From Promerops cafer (taxonomy: Eukaryota; Chordata; Aves; Passeriformes; Nectariniidae): a stretch of DNA of 64,000 nucleotides. The translations under genes were made by a program, and so were the position numbers. The stretch's first letter is position 1; each line of letters opens with the position of its first letter. Shown piece by piece: positions 12,813-23,218 of the stretch. Below the pieces are notes generated by a model. The model was not told where the DNA came from. It did no database searches and was given only the letters and a program-made list of their open reading frames with translations. The DNA is taken from contig VZSE01002184.1 in assembly GCA_013398275.1 (NCBI GenBank), positions 1 to 64,000 of the forward strand, given 5' to 3'.

Positions 12813-13972
12813 TTTGCTTGAGGTAAAACTAAAATCTAAAGCACAGATGAAAATCCCTATTTTCTAAAAATGGAAATGGAATGCTGTTCGTGATGAATTG
12901 GTCAGCAAGGGGTACTTAAGTCAAAAAGCATTTTACTTTGAGTTTGAATACCTCAGTGACTTGCTGCCACCCTTGCTCTTCACCTGCCCAATACTGAATC
13001 TTTGTCTCAGAAACAGAGGAGGCTGCTAAATGGACAGAGAGATGCTGAAGTAAACCAAGACCATAAAAGAGGACATAAAATGGAAGTAGCAGAGAAATAA
13101 AAGTACATGATATGTTGACTGCTGCTCCGGGATGCAGGAGCAAGTGTCCCAAGCCTACCTGTCTGCATTTAAGTGTGCTAGAAGTAAGCAACTCTCAGAG
13201 CCCAAAAAAGGGCAAAGAAAGACAATCAGACCTTTGCAAGAGTGAGTTTAGAACATTATTTGTGGTGTTGTATCTCCTACCTGCCTGATGGCAGATCTGC
13301 AAGTGCTTCCCCACAGTGTTCTGTGCCATGCTATGAAGGAAACCTTCCTGCAGACCAGCTTTGAAGGGCTGAAATCTGTCTTACACAGGACACCCCAGTG
13401 TAGTTCCCTTTGTCTTCCTCAGATCCTGAAGCAGTCCCTGCTCCTCTGGAGCAGTCAGTATGAGATTATTTTAGTTACACAGAGAAATTGTAGGTTTGTG
13501 ACATCCCTCTGGGTGTTCCCTGCATTGAATTCTGCTTTTCTCCATTTGCTGTTTCACTTGTAAGAGGCAACGTCCTGGACAAGCAGCACAGGAGGGACAA
13601 GAGCAAGGCAAACATTGGTAAAGGAATAAGAAAGAACCAGGAGAATTGGGAAAATTTTTTCTTCACAAAATTTTCTCTCTGTGGTACTTTATTGTAGATA
13701 AGTACAAGGTTCTGATGAAATCTTTAGATCTGGAGCACAGAATGAGTTAAATGCATCTTTCCATGCAAAAAGACCCCTGTTAGACTTAGGACTTTGCCAC
13801 TTCTGTAATGCATAGTCTGTACCCTTATTTGCAGGTATCAGCTGGTTTCTGGTGTTCAGAAGAGAGTCAAGTTGACAAATTACTGTCAGTTTGGATTATT
13901 TTAACATAAAGAAAATCAGTTGACTTGCATGTATTAAACCAAGAGCCTAATGAATTTATTTTATCTTTACAG

Positions 13973-14007
13973 ACTGTTGGGGATATTCTGGAAATGCGCC
14001 AGGATTG
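13973..14007 (+). CDS. TMEM167A: TMEM167A coding exon 3 (35-bp microexon), residues 38-50
   Basis: This very short exon completes the Gly-38 codon and encodes LLGIFWKCARI plus the first base of Gly-50. It is the loop between the two membrane spans of KISH-A and matches the conserved vertebrate sequence. It is bounded by TTATCTTTACAG and G|GTAATT. The upstream intron (4742 bp) is phase 2 and the downstream intron (3272 bp) is phase 1, so skipping these 35 bp would shift the frame and destroy the second membrane span. The exon is easily missed by ORF finding because it is too short and has no start codon. The assignment rests on exact reading-frame continuity with exons 2 and 4. Confidence 0.96.
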
Positions 14008-17000
14008 GTAATTGGTTTTTTTTTTCTTTCAAAATCCTTAGGATCAGTCCTATTTTCTATCAGAATTTATTAGGATAATGTTGCCATATAGCAGTGAAAA
14101 CCGTACACATCCTTTGTCTTCAAAAATTCAAGTTTTAACTTCCATGAAATAAGGGGGCAGGATGTTGCTTTCTTAGATTAGCACCGTGGAAATCCTGCAT
14201 CTTCTCATGTCACTTCATGTATCTGGTGTTTTATTTTCAAAATTCTTTTGCACTTTTTGCCACGTGAAATAACCAAGGGTGTACTTCTAACAAGCAAAGA
14301 AATCAGTGATTTTTTATGAACTGTAGTCTGCTTGAAATTGCAATGGACTGTTGAAAAAAAGACAGATATTTACCTTACAGTAATAAAACAACATGGAGTT
14401 CATAATGCATTAAGGTTCTGTTCAACCATAAATGTGTTTTTTTTTTTTCTTCTCCTTTCCTTACTCAGCTTCTGTGCACTTTTGAATTACACAAAGCTGT
14501 TCGTGTCAAGTGACATCTGTGCACAGGCTGATCAGCTCTATCTGATTCTTGACATTTTCCCATAACATTGGTTTTATATTTATTTTAATCCTTATCCTGA
14601 ATTTGTTTTGAGAAGGAAATTGGAATATGCAACAGAACTTTAGTCTTAACATTAAGGTATATCCACGATTTAGAAAAAAAAAACTACAAACCTGACATCA
14701 GTGTTCAAATTGCACTGTTAATTCAGAGTAGAAACTTTGAACTTGAAATTCTAGATCTTCCTACTTGTCACTGAACCTAAAGAAAGCCTGATTCCCTTTC
14801 TGCATTCCCAGGCAGAACATTTTACAGAATGTCAAAAAAGCATTGACACAAAAAATACGGTTTTTGTGAAAACCGGTTGTTAAAATGATTGCAGATATTG
14901 TCCTATTTAGATAATAGACATAGCAGAGCCAATTCTAGTGCTGTACTTGAAAGATGCTGGGAAGGTGGCAGCTATCAGAAATGAATTTTGAGCTGTACCA
15001 GTGAAAACAAATGTAAAAATTCAGCTGCATTGGGGTTTGTTCAAGGGTGAAGAGAAGACCTCACCTTGCCCTTCCCATCTGCTTTGTAGTTCGTTAAGTG
15101 CAAGGATATTTTTTTCAATTAGCTATGTTTCTTCTGCAACTTGCATCTAGAGTGGACCACTTTGACTTTCTTTTAGACTAAGAAGTGGAAATGGGCTTTG
15201 GAGATGGTTCCTGTCATTTCATGTGTGTTAATCACAAAGGCAAGTAGAAAGTGTAGGTTTTAAAAATGAAAACGTCTACTGGCTTCCTTTACATTTGATA
15301 TCCCTGGTATGTTTAAACAACCTTTTCACATGTACATAAGATCTTAATCACAGGCAAGTGGTTACATATTTACAAAGTTGTGCAAAATAATGTTTAATCC
15401 TGCCACATGGTGATTTCTCTTTTAAGAAAATTAAGAGCAGAAAAGCATAAGCCATATGAAAATTGTAATACCCTGAACCGTAGGAGTTGGACTTCCTCAA
15501 AATTTATTTTAAACAGATGTGAAACTGCAGACATTAATTCGTTCAGTTATTTGAAGTTTAATTAAATATATGCCAGATCATGACAGCATCTTGTAATGTC
15601 ACCGGGCAGTCAGTCCTGTGTATGGGAGGTGTCACTGCAAGTATTTTTTTTTTTTTTTAATTGTGGAAAGTTTTTTCCCACTGTGTTTAAAGGTCCTGCT
15701 GGTAAAAGAAAATACTTTTTTTGGTTTTTTTTTTTTTTTTTTCATAAAAATTGCATCATGCTAGACTTGGGAACTTTGATGGGTTTTTTTCTGTAATGCT
15801 TCTCTGAAAACTGTGTCTCTGATAAGGTGGTTTGTAAAGACAAAAGACCTCACACAGCAAAGGGAAATTGAACTTTTCCTTAAAGCCCCAGCTCTGTCTT
15901 TACACTTCTGGGTGTGTAAAAACAGGGATCTTCTCACTTGAAAGACACATTTCAGTATTCACACTCCCTGGCAGTTCTGTAGGCTGGAGGTACCGTCCAC
16001 TGTTGGTGTCTCCAAGGGGAATTCAGTGGAACCATGAAGAATAAAGTTTAGTGTAAAAACACCTTGCTAATTAAAGGAGAAAGTGCTCATGTAAGTAGGT
16101 CCCAGTCTAATTCACATTACTGATGTTCCCCTGGTTGTGTTACAATTCCCCACCTAAGAATCTTTTTTTTCCCTTGGTGGAAAAGAGAATTCTGTAATGT
16201 TCTGTCGTGGACCAAATGGGTGGGAATAAATCTCTCACAATTGCTTTTGCCACCAGATAAAAGTCTGTTAATGGAGTGAACTTAACTTTCACCCACAGTT
16301 TGCCCTGGGAAACTGTGACATCAGTTTGAAAGAGTCAGAAAATAGAGGTGTCTGTGCAGCTTCTGTGATCCGCTGACCATTTTTATCACAGAAATCTGTG
16401 GACCAGACCCTCAGCACATGCTAGCAATGTTATGTCTTCTTAGCAAAGCAAAAAAAGACAGGCATCTGGCCCTGTCTGGGCAGCTGTGAGCTCACACCTC
16501 TGGCTGCTGAATGACACCCTGCACAGAAGATTCACACTGCAGGTGACAGTTACCAGGACCAGACAGCACCAGCTGCACCTCAGCTGACACAGAACAGCTC
16601 CTGAGCAGCCACAGAGGAGCAGAGCCAGCAGCAATGGGGTGTCCTGGGCAACTTTCCACTGCCTGCCCCCTGATTCTGGCACTAGGAGGTAACAGCAACA
16701 TAAAACTGCACATCAGAAAAGGTGATTTGTAATGAGATGGAAGCCCTTACATGGGCCTTTCACAGAGACCGAGAATCACCCAGTGTCACCTGTGCCATGG
16801 CAGGGACACCTCCCACTGTCCCAGGCTGCTCCAAGCCCAGTCCAGCCTGGCCTTGGGCACTGCCAAGGATCCAGGTGCAGCCACAGCTGCTCTGGGCACC
16901 TGTGCCAGGGCCTCCCCCCCACCTCACAGCCAGGAATTCCCAGTATGCCATCTAACCCTGCCCTCCTTCAGCCTGAGGCCATTCTCCCTAGTCCTGTCAC

Positions 17001-17279
17001 TCCATGCCCTTGTTTACAAGTCCCCTTCTCAAAGCAAAGGTCCCCAACTCCATTTTTATGTAGCAAAAATAACCTGTCCTACATCTGAGTCTCCCCTCTG
17101 CCCATGCATGTTCTTTGTGAATACACAGCTGTACTTCTGCCTGCCTTTTTCCAGCCAGAAATGTTGAATATCAGTTCGCACGTGCTGTGGCATAATTCCA
17201 CCGTTAGACTAGGAGCAGGTGGGTCTGTTTAGCCATGCCTGAACTTTTGTTTGTTCTGGGTTCTCTCCCCTGCTGCCAG
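14008..17279 (+). other. TMEM167A: Intron 3 of TMEM167A
   Basis: This 3272-bp phase-1 intron lies between exons 3 and 4. It carries two long T runs near 15640-15745, a moderately GC-rich patch at about 16440-16690 that I cannot name, and an antisense CR1 fragment at about 16765-17040 just upstream of the last exon. It ends in a good pyrimidine tract and CAG acceptor. Confidence 0.85.
16765..17040 (-). mobile_element. CR1 LINE fragment, antisense in TMEM167A intron 3
   Basis: The plus strand carries the typical reverse-complement CR1 order: CATGGCAGGGACACCTCCC, CCCAGGCTGCTCCAAGCCC, GCCTGGCCTTGGGCACTGCC, CTGTGCCAGGGCCT, and then the part matching the ORF2 C-terminus (GGCCATTCTCCCTAGTCCTGT). 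It ends about 240 bp before the last TMEM167A exon. It differs from the 22.9 and 31.1 kb copies by several substitutions and small deletions, so it is an older copy or another subfamily. Confidence 0.9.
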
Positions 17280-17350
17280 GTGAGCGGAAGAGCCCCTACG
17301 TGGCCGTGTGCTGTGTGGTGATGGCCTTCAGCATCCTGTTCATGCAGTAG
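17280..17350 (+). CDS. TMEM167A: TMEM167A coding part of last exon, residues 50-72 and stop
   Basis: The last exon begins after CTGCTGCCAG, completes Gly-50 and reads ERKSPYVAVCC, continues through a hydrophobic second membrane span and ends FSILFMQ followed by TAG at 17348-17350. With exons 2 and 3 and the missing Met-1, the protein is 72 residues, the length I recall for human KISH-A. Differences from the human protein as remembered are conservative (Val for Ile in CCVVMAF, Met for Ile before the last Gln). The C-terminus is hydrophobic to the end, with no retention-type KKXX tail. The same exon continues into the 3' UTR. I am confident of the gene and less sure only of the exact human residues, which I recall from memory. 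Confidence 0.97.
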
Positions 17351-17732
17351 CAGCTGGAGAGTGTCCCCGAGTACCCAGCAGCAGATCCTGTGTCAAGAAA
17401 GGATGGAAAGCCTCAGCAAGTCTCCTCTCACACGATGGATAACCTGTCTCCTGGTGGACACCCCTGCAGATGGACCAGCAGTAGTGATCATAACCCAGAT
17501 GAGATGTGCTTGTTAATGCCAGGTCAGCACTGACACTCCTGCTGTAACTCGTGGAAGGGTGTCTGGTGCATGTCTGAGTTTCAGGGGAGCTCTTTTTTTT
17601 TCTTTTTTTTTAACACCATGCAGTTGAAAAGGCTTGCTGTTTTCAATTCTTTAAAATTTCTTGTCCAGTAGACCTGTTGAATGAAACCTTGAAATGGTAA
17701 ATCAGCCACAGCAATAAGACCACCCTTTGAAG

Positions 17733-17738
17733 AATAAA
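17733..17738 (+). terminator. Candidate poly(A) signal, proximal
   Basis: AATAAA lies 383 bases after the TMEM167A stop codon. The downstream 40 bases are only weakly GU-rich, so use is uncertain. Confidence 0.45.
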
Positions 17739-17940
17739 GAGCATTTTGACTCTAGGGGATGCTTATCAAAAGTATTTTTAGTTCTTGCTGCCTGAATGAT
17801 GCTTCTCCATTTGTAAGTGGTGGCTCCGCTCTCATCCTAAAAATATGACCTCTGACCTAACTTAAACTCAGCTATTTGTTTCTAAACTTGTAATTTCTCA
17901 AATAATCTCTCAATATTTCTGTTGTTAAGATAAGATGTGA

Positions 17941-17946
17941 AATAAA
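17941..17946 (+). terminator. Candidate poly(A) signal, distal
   Basis: AATAAA is followed within 20-35 bases by a GT-rich stretch (TTGTAGTGCTGTCTGATG), the usual layout of a cleavage site. It is the better of the two near signals for TMEM167A. Confidence 0.5.
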
Positions 17947-17965
17947 GGCAGGGACCATAATTGTA

Positions 17966-20900
17966 GTGCTGTCTGATGAGCTGCTGAGAAGGCACAGATG
18001 GGGGATCTGAGACACCTGGATTGCTCTCTGTAAAATACCACATGTACTCATTTTTAGAGGTTTAGGTCTCTCAGGTATGGCATTTCCCAGCTTCCTCCAA
18101 AATGTTGAGGAAAGGATTCAAAAGGCTCTGCTGCTGCTGTTGCATGTATGGAAAGGTTTCTAAGTTAGCAGAATGAACAGTTAGCTGCAGATAAGGAAGT
18201 TACATGTCATAATATAAAGGTTTGAAGCAACTAAACTACACTCACCAGTAGTAAAGATCAGATTACTTTTAATGCTACCTGCCATTAGCACTTATTTCTT
18301 AATTTTGCACACTTCCAGTAATCTAGTGACTTCTTCAGTCATGCCTGACAGGTTTGTGTTATATCAGACAACTATGTGACTTCATACTGGCTGCATTTGG
18401 GAGAGTTGTCTGTTTGCAGTATTTGTTGTTCTGGCAAGGCTTGTGATCAGAAGGAACAAAGCCAAAAAGTAAAACACACTGAAAGGTATGTTAACTGTTG
18501 TCATTCTTGTTTGAGAACCTTACTTTCATCAGTCCAAATTGTCCTGCAACTAGGAAAAAAAGCGATTTTGAGTTACGACCTTTGTGTTGTCTCACATGTT
18601 CCTGCCAATCTAAATCACCATCAGAAGTAGCCATCCAAAACTTTTCTTTTCTGGCTCAGGAAAAATAGATTTCTCCACCCTGGGCCAAATAAATGCCCCT
18701 GGCTGTGAACCAGAGCAGTGCAGAGCTGTAGGACCAAACATGCTATGCACATACAGAGGCCTGGGACTGGGCAGGAGACGTGGGGAGTGCAAAATCTGCT
18801 CCTGTAACTTTAAATGTGGATGCTGCTCCAAACAAGGCATCAAAGCAACTCAGGTTTGGATTTCAAAGGAGCTGTTCCTCATCAGGGGGAAGGGAGATTC
18901 CTAAGGAGTCTAGGGTTTTGAATGTCAGGTGTATACATGTTCAAAATATGCAGAGAATCATCTGGTAACTTTTTATGTCGAGCAGTTGCATTCTAGTTAT
19001 TACTTCTTTTAATAAATAATGGCATTTTTATGATACACATTTCCTAGTCATCCAAGATGTTCTAATTATCTGATGAATTCTTAATATTCCCTAGGGTTTA
19101 GCTGCAAGTAGGAATACCAGTGAAAGAACCGAATGAAAGTTTTTGTTCTGAGTGTCTGAAAACTAGTAACATGCAGGAACTGTGTTGCAAAAACCTTCTC
19201 TTTTAAGGTTTTATCATCTAAGAAGCTCAGACAGGCCTCTTCCTGTTTGTTATTTGTTGTTCAGACTTTGTTTTGTGCCAGCTCATCCTTTTGGCCTAAA
19301 TGCGGGTGATGGATGCTTCTTAGTGGGGATTTTTTCTTTTTATTTTCCCCCTAAATGACATTTTCAGGCTCTACATTATGTGCTAGCTGCATGGCTGCTC
19401 AACAAAACTATCTGGAAACAAGACCTTTAAACTGGCAAACTTCAGTTGTATTGAAATTACTGCTTCAGGCAGATGTTTGCCTCAGGAGTAGGTCTTTGGT
19501 TTTCAAGTTTTTGGCTTTGAAGAGATTGATAACCTCATCTCTTTTAGTAAGATACAGAGGAAATACTGGTTTTGCAGGTTAGAATCTTAAAACCATTTTG
19601 CTTTCTTGGCTTTGTTTTTGTCATGCAAAAGAGTTTGAACCCACAGCAGGTCTGTACACCTTTCCCTGTGCAAAAGGAGCAGTAATTAAATGTTCCTGAA
19701 GCTGTAGTTGTGCCTGCTACTGTTGTAAAGTATTTCCACACTGGGACTTCATCCTTTTTTCCTAGACAGCAGCATGGATGTTGTTGATGCCCAAACATCT
19801 GAAACACGTGTTGCTCTTGGAACACACAGAGTATTTTATACCCTTGCATGTACTTGGTATGGATTAATATTATATTGATTTCCATCCACATCTGCACTTT
19901 AAACGACCTCAAATTCAAAGCAGGGATTTAGGAGGGCTGAATTGAACAGCAGTAATTGCCATGTTGGGAAATGAGTAAAGCATGAGTAAGAGATGGGATC
20001 ACGGTGAAGGTCTCATGTTCTGGAGGGACTGATAAGCAGCTGGGCAGACGTGGCTGGTGGAGGAGGAAAGACAAAGTGGAGTCCAAGGATGACAGGAAGA
20101 TTTCCTGTTCTTGGAACAATGTCTCTGTTCTGGGAATGCCCTTTGTACCTCCGTAACCACAGCAGTGAGCAGTGGAAATACGCTGTCACCAAGAGGTGAA
20201 GCTGCACTGTGATGGAGGGAATGAATGCTCTGATAGTGCTCTGAGGCTTTTATTATTTCAGTTCTGTCCCACTGGCATCAGGGGCAGAGCCCACTCTCTA
20301 ATGCCCAGGAAGGCTCACCATGATTGAGTGATTCCTGCCCCCCTTCTCCCTTTCGTAATCATCTTCTAGAGAAAAGAAAACAAAACCAACATCTTCATAA
20401 TGATTTAAAATGCTGAACTTGGTGAAACCCACCAGAAGCCAGGAAAGTGTGATCTAAACCCGCTTCTCATACTCAGGCAGCAACTTTACATTATCTAGTC
20501 CAAACATTCCCAGCTAAGCAAAGTTTTCCAGCCAGGTTTCTTTTTCCTCCCTTTCCTCTTGTTTTTCTTGAGCATTATTACTCATTCCAGACACGTTTGG
20601 GGAGTGCTCCCAGCATCACCACAAGGCCCTTGTAGGTTCCACATGTGTTTGATGGCACTTGGCTACCTAGAGAAGCAGTTTTCCCTTAGCTCCTGTACTG
20701 CAGTGTAATCAGCATGCCAGGCATGAGAAGAGTCATCCACACACTGAAAAGCAGGTTTTGAGCACGAGGCCTGAATTGCTTATCTGGCTGTTTTATAAAT
20801 AGCACCTCTTTTAGAGATACCCCTAGGCCATGAGGCAAAAGATGTGGAGGAATGGTCATTCTGCAGGATCTAATAGCTGGGGAAAATCCTCCCCAGGTGA

Positions 20901-22890
20901 AACATGACCAGTGTCACACAGCTAACCTGCACTCAGTGTTAAATTTTTTTACTCCATTTCAAACCTGAAGGGCTCGTGTGGCTGTGTTTTTCAGTCAGTA
21001 TCTGACAGGATCCAATCCATCTCCAGAGGTTTTGCCTGAATTCCCTGTCTCATGTAGCACAGGTACTCAAGCATGACCTGTCTCTTCAGAGGGTACCTTC
21101 CCTCTGGCTGTGTGGCAGATGGAGCCCAGGCTCCTCTGGTGAAACATCAGCCAAGCTCAAGCTTCAGAGACCTCAGAAATAAAATCACCTTTGGTACTGC
21201 AGCTGCCTTATCTCTTCCTGCTTCACCGGTAGCTGCAGGAAGGTTGTCCAACATTTTCTTAATCTGAATGAAAAAGACCTTGAGGAGAGTGTGTTACTAA
21301 TTTATGTAATCCCCACTGCTGTGGGAGGGGGATGCCAGCATTTCCTCCAGGACCTGGGTATAAACATTTCCAGGGAAACAACTGCTGCTGCCAGCTCCTG
21401 GGACATCAGTAGGGGAGATAATTACTTAATTAAGGAGTGAGGAAGTTCCTTGCTGGTCTGTCACTTTCAGAGCTTTATATGAGAGCATCTCATCATCGTT
21501 TATGTTGTTTGAAAGGGCCCTTTGGAAGCTGTGCCATGGGAAAAGAGGTTTTCCTTCCAGCCCAGCTCTCAGTGAGTGGGAAGCAGGCAGTGCCCATCCT
21601 CAGCTGCCACATTTCAGTAAATGGCCATGTTTGTGCAGACTGGTTCAGCTGAGTACCAACCCTCCAGTTTGTGCAGGCCCAATTAACCTCCATCATCTCT
21701 TTTTCAAGCAACAGAAACACAAAATCTAAACACACTACACTGGGCTCCCTGACACTCTCTGCATCACCTGCTCACATAGTCAGAGGAGCCTATCACATCA
21801 CTCACACAACATAACAACACTTACCTTTGACAAACTCAGTGGTTAAAATACTGTGTTTTCCCCCAAAGGAAGACAAGGAGGTTTTAAAAGGGTAAAACTA
21901 TATATGGCTTCATTTATTCCAGGGTTTAAAAAAAAGGGGGTGGGGCTTGTTTTAAAACACAAAAGATTTGTTTTAAAGTGAATAAGTCAAGTCAGGTCAA
22001 AATATAAAAATACTCTTTTCAGTTCTAAAATCTTCCCAGCTGGTCATTCCCACATGCAAAAACTTAAATAACCTTTCAGAGCTGTAGTAGGGCTAACGAA
22101 AAGTCCGACCAAATGATAGATGTATTTGGACATTTGGATGTATAAATGTCACACCCAGTGGAATTAAGAGGAAATAAATAGTAATTTGACAGCATTGGCA
22201 AGCTGTGTTCTTGACTGTAGCACCACCAGCATATTTTACATGTGTATCACAGTCATGATTAAGCCAGTCCAGACACACATTCACAGACCAGTTTTGATTT
22301 CCTATTAAGCTACATGCTCATTTTCTTTCCCCCACCCTTTCCAGCTAAAAAAGAGCCAAGGGAACGCACTGATCCTTGTCTCTTTGGAACAAATTACCTC
22401 CAAATTCTCACAATTGATTCACACAGGCTGGTAAAACTCCAGGAGACAGGGAAAAAATAAACCCCTTCCCAGTGATAAGGCATTCTTGACATTTGAATTG
22501 TTTGTCGTTTACTGAGGACATAAAACCCTGATACCAAAGATGGCACTTGAAATTATCATCATCACTGGAGACCTGCCTGGGGCTGGGGCTCCCTGCTCCA
22601 GAAGGGTTTTTGGGCACACTCAAAGACTCACTGAGTTCTTCCCCCACCTCTGCCCTGCACAGAACGTGCTTCTGCCTGCTCAGGGACACATTCTGGCATC
22701 AATCTGATCACTTAATGATACCCTTCCTGCACAGACTGGAGGCATGGAAAAGATTTTCATCTCTGAATTCACCGTGGCTTCTGGAAGTAATAAAAACTGT
22801 TTCCTCCTCTTCCTCTCACAAGGAAAGCAAATCCTTTGAGACCCAGCTGCTTTCAGGTCATAGCTTGGTTGGTTTGACCACCTTCACATT
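17966..22890. other. Downstream intergenic sequence, no gene recognised
   Basis: Open frames here are below 125 residues and lack any family motif. A third AATAAA at 19011 might serve a long TMEM167A isoform. I see no mobile element that I can name, no RNA gene and no CpG-rich promoter. Confidence 0.7.
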
Positions 22891-23218
22891 CATAGAATCA
22901 CAGGCTGGTTTGGGCTGCAAGGGACCCCAAAGCCCACCCAGTGCCATGTCAGGGACACCTCCCACTGTCCCAGGCTGCTCCAGCCCCAGTGTCCAGCCTG
23001 GCCTTGGGCACTGCCAGGGATCCAGGGGCAGCCCCAGCTGCTCTGGGCACCCTGTGCCAGGGCCTGCCCACCCTGCCAGGGAACAATTCCCAATTCCCAA
23101 TATCCCATCCAGCCCTGCCCTCTGGCAGTGGGAGCCATTCCCTGGGTCCTGTCCCTCCAGCCCTTGTCCATTGTCTCTCTCCATCTCTCCTGCAGCCCCT
23201 TCAGGCCCTGGAAGTAAC
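22891..23218 (-). mobile_element. CR1 LINE fragment, about 328 bp
   Basis: It begins on the plus strand with CATAGAATCACAGGCTGG, the reverse complement of the CR1 tail with its octamer microsatellite. It runs through the 3' UTR into the end of ORF2 and stops at CAGGCCCTGGAAGTAAC. The segment 22950-23074 is identical to 31145-31269, which suggests a young subfamily. The 258-residue plus-strand open frame across this region is a by-product of its GC-rich sequence. Confidence 0.93.

Larger units (their letters stand above)
9231..13972 (+). other. TMEM167A: Intron 2 of TMEM167A
   Basis: This 4742-bp phase-2 intron lies between exons 2 and 3. It contains short microsatellites (TA repeat near 10724-10741, adjoining TA and TG repeats near 12780-12806). 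No CR1 fragment, coding exon or recognisable small RNA was found in it. Open frames such as 10256-10630 on the minus strand show no family signature. Confidence 0.85.
17351..17965 (+). other. TMEM167A: TMEM167A 3' untranslated region (minimum extent)
   Basis: The sequence after the TAG runs without an intron-like interruption to two canonical AATAAA hexamers. The end given is an estimate about 20 bases past the second hexamer. A third AATAAA at 19011 could give a longer isoform. There is a T-rich tract at about 17592-17610. Transcript 3' ends would settle the boundary. Confidence 0.6.
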
